Shown here in pieces: positions 54,760 to 64,000 of a stretch of DNA of 64,000 nucleotides. The notes under the pieces are model-generated. The model had not been told where the DNA came from. It was given only the letters and a program-made list of their open reading frames with translations, and ran no database searches. This DNA is from Chrysogorgia sp. JL179-B06. Its lineage: Eukaryota > Cnidaria > Anthozoa > Scleralcyonacea > Chrysogorgiidae. The position numbers were made by a program, and so were the translations under genes. Within the stretch, counting starts at the first letter, position 1; every line of letters begins with the position of its first letter. Location: positions 5,001 to 69,000 of the forward strand of contig JAYKKM010000179.1 in assembly GCA_035772405.1 (NCBI GenBank). The letters run 5' to 3'.

Positions 54760-55150
54760 CATGTATGAAACAACAACAGAGTGATAAAGACATATCAAGC
54801 CAGATGGTGAACAGAAAGAGGAACATCCAGTAGACACGAGTCCAGCCAGACCGACAAGAGAACGTCGTTCGCCCGCACACTTCAACGATTTGTTCTGAAG
54901 TAATGACAGATATAAAGAAACTAAAACAAACAAACCAAAGAGCATGTATAGCTTGGTTGATATTTAAGTTAAATTACAGTTACAGTTGCCTAAATGGGGG
55001 AGGGATATAGTGTTTGCTGTTTATGTAGTAACAGCGTCATTGACCTTATTTGGAGAGTGACCTAGTATCACGAGGAAGGCAGAGCAAAAAGGAGATTAGA
55101 AGATTAAAATAAGTGTTTATGTATAACTGTACTGTGTGTTTTCTCAAAAT
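54760..55150 (+). mobile_element. Gypsy-type element, right piece: end of pol, PPT, probable LTR start
   Basis: The plus strand reads HIKPDGEQKEEHPVDTSPAR and PTRERRSPAHFNDLF before a stop, the basic and proline-rich C-terminus of Gypsy integrase. A purine tract (ATGGGGGAGGGA at about 54994-55005) precedes what is probably the 3' LTR. The LTR end is not resolved because no 5' LTR is present for comparison. Confidence 0.65.
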
Positions 55151-55259
55151 ATACTATACGCTTGTCCAACCCAGATGGTATTTGATGAAAATATAGTTGA
55201 ATGGTCATAATGGTATTGCAAAAGATTTTAACCATCATTAACCATAACATCATTAACCA

Positions 55260-55984
55260 TAACATCAGTTTTTTCCAAATATATTGATGATGTGAATGTC
55301 AATAATGTGCATACTATTGAGATTCCGAGGAATTTTTTTTTAGTAAGGGTACTAATTTACAATTTACATTGCCTGAAATGTCTCTTGAAGTTAAAAGTCT
55401 ACCGGTCTGGATGGAATACATGCCTATTTTCTATCGACTTCAGAAACGGAGATTGCATCTAGTCTCACTGGTATCGTGAATAAATTTATCCGGGCAGGGA
55501 ACTTCCCTTCGTTTTGGAAATGCGCAAAGGTTACTCCACTTCACAAGTCTGGTCCTTCCGAAAACCCTGGTATTTTCGTCCAATAAGTATTTTGCCTAAC
55601 TTGTCAAAAATAATTGAAAGGCATGTGTATGACCATCTTATCAAATTTTTGAATGCTAATGACTTGATTTATGACGATACATGGACGATCGTAAAGCTCG
55701 TATCCTCAGAAAAATGATTCTGAGTCCCGGACAGGAATCGAATTTATGGTAAACAATCTGGATTTCGTGCTTTTCCTTCTTGCCAAACTACATTGACCAA
55801 GCTTATTGGCTGTTGGAGTAAACATATGGCTGCTCGGGATTTGGTTGGTGTGATAATATTAGATCTGAGAAAAGCATTTGATCTGGTGGACCATCAAATA
55901 TATATTGAAAAATTGGAAATTTATGGGATCCGAGATAACGCACTGTCTTTCTTTCAAGACTATCTCATTATTCTATATTATCAT
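55260..55984 (+). mobile_element. Sense LINE fragment, RT N-terminal half
   Basis: Plus-strand pieces: FWKCAKVTPLHKSGPSENP, PISILPNLSKIIERHVYDHL, IKFLNANDLIYDD, then after a short insertion SGFRAFPSCQTTLTKLI and GVIILDLRKAFDLVDHQIYI. It breaks off at 55984 where a Helitron-associated block starts. It is decayed. Confidence 0.8.
55673..55747 (-). mobile_element. 5'-truncated SINE with target duplication inside the LINE
   Basis: About 65 bp matching the SINE body at 57.4 kb (ATCCTCAGAAAAA, GTCCCGGACAGG) are inserted between two copies of ATTTATG (about 55668-55674 and 55739-55745). The LINE reading resumes right after. Confidence 0.7.
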
Positions 55985-56500
55985 CCCCTCGCCCGAAGGC
56001 CTGAGGGCGAGGGCGCTAATATCGACCGGCGTTTAGTCCCTTATCACGCGAGATGCAAGCGGTTCCTAGATCTAGGATCGAGTTTAATTGTATATACATG
56101 TATATATATATGATCAACCGTCCTCATGCGCGGCATCGGAAAATGTGGCCCTGGTAACTCGATATAGACAGAAGCTGATTGGTAGACCTCTGCATTGGAA
56201 TTAATATTTAAATTGCAACCGTCTCATGATTGCGAATGCAAAAATTGAAACGGTATTGAAACGGTTTTTTTGTCGTTAAATTTGGCGTAATTTAAATTTA
56301 AATTGACGCCAGCCCGGCAAACCGCTTTCCGGAAGAAGCCGCCATTCGCCGACGGCGAAATTTATATTGCCATAAAAACCAGCCATTTCCTCACAAAATC
56401 ATCGGATGCAGTAATGTTAGACATTATCAGCTGATTTCAAGCCGAAACTGCAGTGTTGAAGGACAAGATAATCAAAGACTGACACAAGTAAAAGGTAAAA
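55985..56500 (+). mobile_element. Probable Helitron-associated 5' region, copy 2
   Basis: It starts CCCCTCGCCCGAAGGCCTGA inside LINE sequence and shares GGCGTTTAGTCCC, ATGCGCGGCATCGGAAAAT and CATGATTGCGAATGCAAAAA with 37039-37340. Sequence to the right (to about 56500) has no counterpart in the other copy. No helicase coding follows here. Confidence 0.5.
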
Positions 56501-56950
56501 GGACTATTATAATTATGTACATTGTGATTGTCACGGCGACTCACCGGTCTGTGTTGAGAAATTAATTTGCCTTTTCTGCATAGTTTTTTTTGGTTGCAAT
56601 TTGGTTAGGATTAGGGTTAGGTTTAGGATTTTGGTGATATTTACCCGCATTTCGTTGAATTCTAAGAGACTATAGCGTCGTACGGCTACCGTACGAATAG
56701 CCATTACCTTCGGTTCAGTTCAGTTCAGTGCTTTTTGAATTGACTCGATAATTTTAATGTAATTTAAATTATTGCACATTGTATTGTGTATTTGCTCCAA
56801 GCTCCGAAATCTAATAGACACATTTTGAAATACTTAACAGAAAGATTTGGGAAAATTTGAAGGTGTGTAATGTTTTGAATTTTCAAAACATATAATTATG
56901 TACTGTATAATATTTTGACAGTTGGAATTAAATCCATGCAGTGTAAAATC

Positions 56951-57057
56951 AGACTTGGACTGGCCATTGTGCCATCTTGTGCTAGAACAACGGCACTTTG
57001 TGGCAGCACAATGGCTGGCCATTGTTCTGGCACAAGATGATACAGTGGCCAGTCCTA
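56951..57057. repeat. About 105-bp hairpin
   Basis: GGACTGGCCATTGTGCCATC and TTGTGCTAGAACAA on the left pair with TTGTTCTGGCACAAGATG and GTGGCCAGTCC on the right. It is a possible small foldback MITE. Confidence 0.75.
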
Positions 57058-57364
57058 GCCTGTTTAAAATATATACCATTTGTTCTTGATAATACTGCAG
57101 AATAGTAAGTGGTAGTACAAATTTTGGAATTGCATGTACATTATGTTTATTATTTGATTAAAATTATAAATACTATATGCTTGATAATTAGCCTATATAT
57201 ACAGCAGTTTAGGGTGGAAAAACATGCATACTATTGCTGTGTTTATATGACCTGGACCTGGCCTACAATTTTGTGGCAATAAACAAGCATTACTATGTAT
57301 ACTTGTCAGTGTTAATACTTAATATATACACTGCTGTAGTGAATAAGGGAGAGCTTGGGGGGAA
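57058..57364. other. No gene recognised
   Basis: AT-rich. The plus frame 57234-57452 runs into a SINE and has no domain. Confidence 0.4.
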
Positions 57365-57500
57365 ACAGACGATACAGTACATGGATGATTGTCAAGCAAG
57401 ATCATATCCTCAGAAAAAGTATTCTGTGTCCCGGACAGGGATAACTTTCTGATTTCCAGTGAGATGCTCTGACCATTGAGCTACCAAGACTCAGATGGTG
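57365..57500 (-). mobile_element. tRNA-derived SINE copy
   Basis: On the minus strand the head reads TTGGTAGCTCAATGGTCAGA (A box), then CACTGGAAATCAGAAAGTTA near the B-box position, followed by a body with GTCCGGGACACAGAATAC and TTCTGAGGATATGATC. The head would fold only partly like a tRNA, so it is a SINE rather than a tRNA gene. Confidence 0.65.
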
Positions 57501-57654
57501 AGTGAATGTTACATTGATGTACTGATTCTATTGATATAACAGCAGTGTATATATTAACACACCCAATCATTAGTCATTACTGAAATATATAGTAACTGCT
57601 GTGCATAGGCAGTACGTATATCATTAGAACCAGTGCATCATTGTAACCTCTCTC

Positions 57655-57770
57655 CATCTGAATCTCGATGGCTCAATGGTTAGAAGCCGACACTGGCAAT
57701 AAGAAGGTTATAATTTTTTCAACCAGGAATATTATGTTTCTGACGATATGATCTTGACGACTATTTTTTG
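57655..57770 (+). mobile_element. tRNA-derived SINE copy, degenerate
   Basis: The plus strand reads GATGGCTCAATGGTTAGAAG, CACTGGCAATAAGAAGGTTA and later GATATGATCTTGACGAC, in the same order as the copies at 45.8 and 57.4 kb. Confidence 0.55.
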
Positions 57771-59264
57771 TATACTGGCATGTATTCCATATTATATAAT
57801 CTGTGTTTACAGTACTCCATCCATTATGGAACATGTTAGACCTACAAATATACTTAGCTGGCCTAGTGGGTCACAACTTATTCTGTCAATGTAAAATACA
57901 GCTTATTATTATTCTGTTCACATTGGGTATGTTGACACTGTCACTACTATGTGTGTTAGCTAGATCATTGTCGACAAGCAGACTAGGTATGGCATTCTGA
58001 ATATAGGTTATAATATATATGTGCACGGTGATATAATTTAGATACTAGTACAAAATGCCATATATATATATGCTTTGTTACATGGCATATAAGGTATCTG
58101 CAATCTGCATTAGGCATTATTATTATTAGTATTATTGTTAATGCATTATTATTATTAGTATTAGTAATAATAATAATAATAATACAATAATATTTATACA
58201 GGATAGCCCCTTCAATGCTAACACTGGTATCAATATATGGGGGTCTTGTTTTCTAACAAATTACAGTTGTTACAAATTTCAACACATATTCACAAATGTA
58301 CAGTACAATGTTACAAAAACTAATTTTAACTCAAAAGTTGTATATCCTTCACATATTGTCAATTAAGGTAATAGATAATGGTGCTATAACATGTATGAAC
58401 AGATTAATTGAAACATGGAAAATAGCTCTTTACTGGTAGATATGATGTTAAAATGCCATGGAATTTCCTAACTAGCATTACACAATGTAACTTGCTTCTA
58501 ATACAAGAGGTACAAAACTTGGGATTTCTATTAAGCAATCAGTTTCAAGTCCCGACTTAGGAAAGATCAGTTTCCCTGACATGCATAAAGACGTATGATT
58601 ATGTTTTCCTGCCAGCTCCACATCACAGTAGTCCAATGTGGCTAGAATTATCAACTTACTGTATATAATCTATCCACACCAACAATTGGAGTAGAATCCC
58701 TAATACGTCTTAGTAAATATAATTTGAATGGACCCGTATGCCATCCGTAGACATTTGAACGAATTTGATTTTTTAAAGGACACTCATTGTATGATAGAGA
58801 TGCACTTTCTTCCTTCAACAACCATTGGTGTCTATATACAAAATACTGCATTGATTATTGAGTCATCAATATTGTGATAAAATAATTTCTTTCTTAGTGA
58901 TTGATGGTAGAAACAGCAGTAGACCCCCCACTATTCTGTTCCTGCACTCAAAAATTAAAAAGTTTAATTGGGCTGTATGTATTTATTTTGATGTCCTATG
59001 AAACAATTAAATTCAGACAATACAAAGCTCTGAGAGATATTGTCCACTGAAAATTTATTTACAGTAATTTGGAAAATATTATCTAATTCAAGTAATTTTA
59101 AAGAACTAAAAGAAGTACTGTACTGTAAGATTCAAACAGCAATTGGGCGAGGGGTTGTTGCGTATACGTATTTCTAGTATTATATATTACATTGTTATAT
59201 AATATCGGTCTTACGGCACTACATAGGCATAACTAATGGCAAGGATGGAAGCTTATATCACAAT
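57771..59264. other. No gene recognised; (ATT)n tract
   Basis: A TTATTATTAGTA-type microsatellite lies at about 58110-58195. The rest is AT-rich without exon-like stretches. Confidence 0.5.
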
Positions 59265-59482
59265 ATCCAGCCGGCTCACACTCGATTGTCCCAAATCTCG
59301 TTGATAAAATCACGTCCGATCACATTCAAACTCCGCAAGTGTACAGGTAAGTAAATTTCCTAACTTTTGCCATCGCCAAGAATAGAAACAGATTATTTAC
59401 GAGTCTAGAAACACATCATAAAGTTGACAAATTCTCTGTAAAATATCGATGAGGTTGCGCGACATTCTATCTAACACTAAAT
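59265..59482 (+). repeat. Duplicated gene-like fragment with splice donor, copy 2
   Basis: It matches the minus strand of 36600-36826: ATCACGTCCGATCACATTCA, GTGTACAG|GTAAGTAAA, GCCATCGCCAAGAATAGAAA, then ATG at about 59449 (MRLRDILSNT). The match ends where a MITE begins at 59483. Confidence 0.55.
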
Positions 59483-61953
59483 CCTGGTTCACACGAGTGA
59501 CATACAGTGTAAGCACAAGATCAATACGAAAACAAATAAAGACTTTTCCTCTGGGATTTGCGAATACAAAACAACGAGAATTTTTCTTTGTTTCGTCCCT
59601 GGTTCACATAAAATCGGTAAGCAGTCGCAGACAGTAGGCGACGCAATTTTACCTTTCGTAAACGGTCGTTACCATCCCGAAGGGTCATTACCATCCCAGC
59701 TCTCATAGAATGTTGGGTAAGCGGAGTGAAATTCCTCGTGGTCCCAAGGTTCCCGTGATACTTCGTTTGGTGCGGTGACATGTTGGTCGTGAAATTCAAA
59801 ATATGTAAATATTTAGTATTTTGTATACACAAGAGTGTTCATGCAGAAGAAATTATACAGGCTGTATAAAAAAAAGCGCAACCTCGGAATTTCCCAAGAA
59901 ATCCACTGTGTTCTTAAACACAAAAGATTTTCGCCCCTGGGAATTTAAAATAGCTTGTAATCGTATTCCAGGTGCATAACTGTCTAATTACTACGAGCTC
60001 GAGCATGTAAAGCAGAATTGAATCGAAATTTATGCATTTATTTTATAATGGGAAGTTGTTTAGTTTACAAGTATCAACGCTTTTTTGATGCACCCTGTAC
60101 ATGGCAAACTGTCAATCCTGGAGCAGTAAATTCGATTTTGTGTTCGACGGTCACAACGTATATGTAGATACTTTCCAAAAGGCAAACGACGTTATTCGGG
60201 ATTTCGAAATATCAATCGCAACAATAACAACGTATGCTGCGAGGTCAAAATATATTTGACTGACAAAATATATTTGTCGACCGAAACTATTATATGCGCA
60301 TTGCATATATGGACCACCGTAATATAACCATAGATGTAGTTAAGTATTTATGCATTTGCCATAGAACATAGTTAATTCGCGTAAATTGTCACTTACTAGT
60401 CATAACTTGATGCTTTTCAATTGGTGATAAAACGTGTTGTGCTGCGTAGGCAGTGTAGAAATGCAAATCAAAATGTATAAAAAGGTTGGTGTACTGCCGA
60501 AATAGCGTGTAAGTTGTCTAACGTTTCGAGCGAAGGCCCTTCGTCAGAGAGTGAAACATAAAGTGAAATAATCATACAGTTATTTTTCACCTTACGTTTC
60601 ACTCTCTGACGAAAGGCCGCTCGAAACGTTAGACAACTTACACATGCACTATTTCATAGACTTGCTCCAAATCTGCCTCTTGATTGTTTCGGGTTTGTTT
60701 AAATTTGTTTTTTTCAAATAACTCTCCATATAGATGCTTGTTTTCTTTTTATAGATAGCAATATTATGAAAGAACACGAGGAGCCGCGAAATAAAGTGTG
60801 CGGGAACCTTGGAACCACGAGGAATTTCACTCCGCTTACCCAACATTCTATGAGAGCTGGGATGGTAACGACACTTCGGTAACGACCGACGAAAGGGAAA
60901 ATTGCGTCGGCGACAGTCGCAGACAAGCCACAATTTTTTATGTGAACACGAACGCAGATGGACTTGAACTTGGCTCAACTTTCCAGATCGGACGCAGACT
61001 ATCGCAGATAGTCAGCGACAGTCTGAAATGGCTACGATTTTATGTGAACATAATCGGCGATGATCGGCGACTGTCTGCTAGAAAATAATAGCCCATAATA
61101 CACCACAGGAACTCGGCGAGATAGCAAAGCAAAATGGGGAACGATGGAAGGGATAGCGACGAATTACTCATGTCGTGTGTGCTAATTCACGTGTTTATAC
61201 CCTTGTGCGAATTCACCAAAAGAAATGCTCTCGGTCTCCTGTTCTCAACGTAGGAAACAACGTGTGATATTGTCCATAATTCAGTCTTTCTTGTAACATA
61301 GGCCTCACCCAGAACCTTCGTTTCCTTTTCCTACTTTTGTATTCTCGTTCCTTACTTCTTCTTGACGCACCAATAACATGAATTGTAGTTTCCACAACAA
61401 AAATTGCCTATGAGTTACAGCGGCCATATTGGGTCTACCTTCTTCGCTGATCTTCCCGATTTTATGTGAACATGCCGGCGAAGTCGGGTCGGCGGCTTTG
61501 TCTGCGACTGTCGCCGACGCAATTTTCCATTTCGTAAACGGTCCTTACCTCCAGGCCGGATTGAGAGTTTGCCATGTATAATTTCTCCTGAACGCTCTTC
61601 TCCTGTATACTAAATAATAAATATTTACATATTTTGAATTTCACGACGAACATGTCACCGCACCAAACAAAGTATGCGGGAACCTTGGGACCACGAGGAA
61701 TTTCACTCCGCTTACCCAGCACTCTATGAGAGATGAGATGGTAACGACGCTTCGGGATGGTAACGACCGTTTACGAATGGGAAAATTGCGTCGCCGACTG
61801 TCTGCGATTGCTTACCGATTTTATGTGAACCAGGCTTAACTGCTTAGATCGTATGCTTCATGCTTATGACGATCCTTATGTCGCAGGCTTGACTTCATTC
61901 CTTTGTTTTGCCTTTCGTTTTGTCCTTATGATTATACTCACGTGTGAACCAGG
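59483..61953. mobile_element. Nested inverted-repeat MITE cluster
   Basis: The outer ends CCTGGTTCACACG (59483) and CGTGTGAACCAGG (to 61953) enclose inner ends CCTGGTTCACATAAAATCGG (59598) and its complement (to 61833). Three copies of a block of about 150 bp with GGTCCCAAGGTTCCCG or its complement, AATTTCACTCCGCTTACCCA and CGTAAACGGTCGTTACC lie near 59.65-59.80, 60.78-60.93 and 61.66-61.80 kb, the first inverted to the others. GATTTTATGTGAACA recurs at 60936, 61046 and 61458. No transposase was found; scattered open frames are repeat-derived. Confidence 0.65.
60498..60656. mobile_element. Hairpin element with TCGAGCGAAGGCCCTTCGTC arms
   Basis: The left arm GTGTAAGTTGTCTAACGTTT and GAGCGAAGGCCCTTCGTC pairs with GACGAAAGGCCGCTC and AAACGTTAGACAACTTACAC. 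It lies inside the larger cluster and resembles the arms of the 33.5-kb foldback. The AACGTTTCGA motif is shared with the Penelope-like tail at 24 kb, so a common origin is possible. Confidence 0.7.
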
Positions 61954-62760
61954 CATAAATAAAGTAACTATTATATTTCGCTACAACGATATATAACGCA
62001 AATTCAAATTGGTTACTGACGTCATTCCGGTCTTCGTTGTCTGATCGAAAACGGCAAGCGGACCAATCACAGCGTGCGTAGAGTAAAATTGTGTTATAAT
62101 TATACATAGAGCTCGCTGTTAACATCTAATAAGTCATTTTATTTTAATATTCTCTGCATTGGTCTAATTGTCAACGAATTGACATTTTTCTAGTCAGCTA
62201 ATATTTCCTTAATTTTTATAATATATGTAAAAGAAAATTGAGCAATATGGCATTCGCAAACCGACCACAACATTTGTTCAACTAGCACTGCGAAAACATT
62301 TTCTATTTAACAATTAGTCACTGAAGTAGAGGTGATTATCGATAAATTGTATAATTTAAGGCTTGAACTGAATATCCAATTGAGAAGTTTAAAACAGACA
62401 GTTTGAACTGTGTTAGATATAATTTGTAAATCCAACGCTCGATGTTTTCTTCACGCTTGACAGCTTTCAAAAATAGACTAACAATCAAAACGGACGTAAA
62501 AATACAACTAGTTATACCATAAACAACATCCCCACCCTTAGACAGTTCTATCGTGACTGAAATCTGATGTACACAGTGTCTTTATGCTTCGTTTTTGAGC
62601 CTTTTCGACGATTTATTAGTTATAATAGTATATAGTTGCCATTTTTAAAATAATAATAAAAATATATGAATAGATATATAAATGTATATCTTTCTAAACC
62701 ATGATTACGAAACTTTATTTCTAGTCGATTATTATATTTTCTATAGTTGAAGTAACAGGC
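61954..62760. other. No gene recognised
   Basis: AT-rich noncoding sequence with one CRE-type octamer at 62017. It may be the upstream region of the membrane-protein gene at the right edge. Confidence 0.45.
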
Positions 62761-62764
62761 ATAT

Positions 62765-63150
62765 ATTGCTATACTAACTATCAACAGGGGTCAGGGATAG
62801 ACTCCAAAGACATTATGGAGCCAGGTAATTGTAGCCACCTGTTTATTGTCGAGACTTCGACGGACCATTTTGCCTGTAATACCCTTATTGATAATAAATT
62901 AGTTTTTTACTATTGGCTGTTTTAGATTTATTTCCAACGATAAAGCCCATTACAGCGGAGCTTTAGCACCGTCCAAACTATAAAACAGACACCTATAAGG
63001 AAAGACATAAGTGTGTATATTTATGATTATATTTTGTGTTTTCCGCCAACAGTGCTATTATTTTTATGGTAATATAGTAAAGAAGGAAAGACTCTATAAA
63101 GACATGCTACTGTGAGGTAATTGTTATCATCTGTTTATTTCCAAAGCATA
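62765..63150 (+). repeat. Diverged tandem duplication upstream of the membrane-protein gene
   Basis: AGACTCCAAAGACATTATGG then GGTAATTGTAGCCACCTGTT (62800-62850) corresponds to AGACTCTATAAAGACATGCT then GGTAATTGTTATCATCTGTT (63090-63140), about 295 bp apart. Each has a donor-like AG|GTAATT, so they may be duplicated noncoding first exons. This is inference. Confidence 0.45.
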
Positions 63151-63213
63151 ATAATATGCAGTCGACTCTGGAAAGCACTAGAACACAGATCTGACTGGCG
63201 ACTGCGTCTGAAG

Positions 63214-63619
63214 ATGGAGGAAGCTGAAGTTATTTATAGTAATCTAAATGTCACGAACAAAGAAGTTCAACCCTTACCGCCACCACTTCCAAAGACAGAA
63301 AATATTCCAGCGTCATTTATCGAGGTTAATCCTTCCATAAGAATACCTCCTCCTGAAACACTAACTGTTATCCCCAACAGCTGCAAACGATGTAGTCGAA
63401 ACTCCGCATCAAGAAAACAAGTGGTACTGGCTATAGCAGTCGTCATTTTGGCCATTTTGTCAACGGTGTTTGTGACTATGTATTTAACGACCGAGTGTAA
63501 AGGCAAACCTTGTGATTCTCAGAATAGTCTTACAAATAAAGAAAATACAAGTTGCAACTGCAGCCGTGTGCGAAACTGCAGTAAATTCAACACCAGTACG
63601 ATTACTTGGAACAATACAG
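63214..63619 (+). CDS. Type II membrane protein with ITIM-like tail, first coding exon
   Basis: ATG at 63214 has a strong context (AAGATGG) and the exon ends CAG|GTTAGC at 63619; further exons lie beyond the window. Residues 1-69 are cytosolic, with VIYSNL at 6-11, an exact fit to the ITIM consensus (I/V/L)xYxx(L/V), where YSN could also bind a Grb2-type SH2 domain. PLPPPLPK at 20-27 is an SH3-type motif. A basic, Cys-containing stretch (KRCSRNSASRK) precedes a single membrane segment at about 70-91 (VVLAIAVVILAILSTVFVTM). No signal peptide is present, so the orientation is type II. The outside part has four N-glycosylation sites (N111, N115, N121, N126) and many cysteines. This plan matches C-type-lectin-like immune receptors, but no ectodomain is visible, so the ligand is unknown. 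The frame is intact. Confidence 0.7.
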
Positions 63620-64000
63620 GTTAGCATATTATAGACTTTTTAAAAGTCATCAACCCTTTTATTTTTTATGCTCGCACTTTGAGGAAAACTCAAGAGTGCA
63701 CGTCTTATAGCAAGTCTAAGGTTAGCATACACGTGATTAGAGAGTCTTGTTAATCATGTGAGAGGTCTGTATACGTAGTAGGAAAGTATTTCTCCTGAGG
63801 TTTTTAAGGTTATTAAGGAACCCAATACGTGGCTTTTGACTCATTTCGTTACATATTTTTACAAATATCTAACGCTGTTTTCATCTTCAGATACTTCCGT
63901 TTACCTTACCTCTTCCTTCCTACATTTCTCTTCTAACCTATATCTCCCCGTTAAAATTTAAGCATTGGCTAATTCGATGTCTAAAGTTTACACCAACATT
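63620..64000 (+). other. Probable intron of the membrane-protein gene
   Basis: Starts with GTTAGC. No further exon was seen before the window edge. Confidence 0.5.

Noticed and set aside
57655..57770. Possible tRNA gene (GCTCAATGGTTAGA)
   Set aside because: Acceptor and anticodon stems do not form and the B box is degraded; it matches a SINE head.
60649..61722. Antisense frames sharing MLGKRSEIPRG
   Set aside because: The shared peptide comes from the repeated MITE block, not from a gene family.

Overview
The window looks like gene-poor, AT-rich chromosomal DNA of a marine invertebrate animal. Intron-split genes with GT/AG signals, decayed CR1/L2-type LINEs, a Penelope-like element, a Helitron, a Crypton/DUF3504 remnant, a Gypsy element, THAP- and P2X7-like proteins and TTAGGG-like tracts together fit a cnidarian best. 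That placement is inference; no single feature proves it. No rRNA gene, intact tRNA gene or CRISPR array was seen. Almost every recognisable coding region is a broken mobile element or a frameshifted gene copy.

Layout. 0-0.5 kb: a 9-bp minisatellite. 0.75-2.3 kb: a ferritin-like (VioB-type) gene copy with two frame changes. 2.4-5.0 kb: three TTAA-flanked MITEs joined end to end, a 147-bp direct repeat, and a fourth MITE. 5.0-7.9 kb: a LINE tail, a tandem repeat and a TIR element. 7.9-15.5 kb: one antisense LINE broken by two insertions. The first (8.94-11.65 kb) lies in its YADD catalytic motif with an 11-bp target duplication. The second (12.30-14.76 kb) is a TTAA-flanked element with a THAP gene and a P2X7-domain-like gene facing each other. 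15.5-23.8 kb: satellites, telomere-like tracts and nested MITEs. 24.0-24.7 kb: two inverted Penelope-like 3' ends with GIY-YIG domains. 25-36 kb: mostly noncoding, with foldbacks and hairpins. 36.2-40.3 kb: an (AT)n tract, a LINE tail, a truncated Helitron and a Crypton/DUF3504 remnant. 40.3-42.7 kb: an antisense LINE. 43.9-44.6 kb: a 22-bp minisatellite. 46.2-48.3 kb: a sense LINE. 48.7-55.1 kb: a Gypsy element split by a 4.4-kb unit that carries a five-exon SAM-domain-like gene and has arrays of 17-bp ACTCC palindromes at both ends. 55.3-62 kb: LINE, SINE, Helitron-like and MITE fragments. 63.2 kb to the edge: the first coding exon of a type II membrane protein with an ITIM-like tail, the only apparently intact host gene exon.

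How it fits together. At least eight TTAA-bounded elements share the terminal sequence TTAAAGTGCC or TTAAAGGACA. Most also carry the CRE/ATF octamer TGACGTCA, often twice in symmetric positions. The 2.46-kb THAP element has the same ends, so its family is the best candidate source of the transposase that moved the others. The SAM-gene unit with ACTCC palindromes is the second candidate for an undescribed mobile system.
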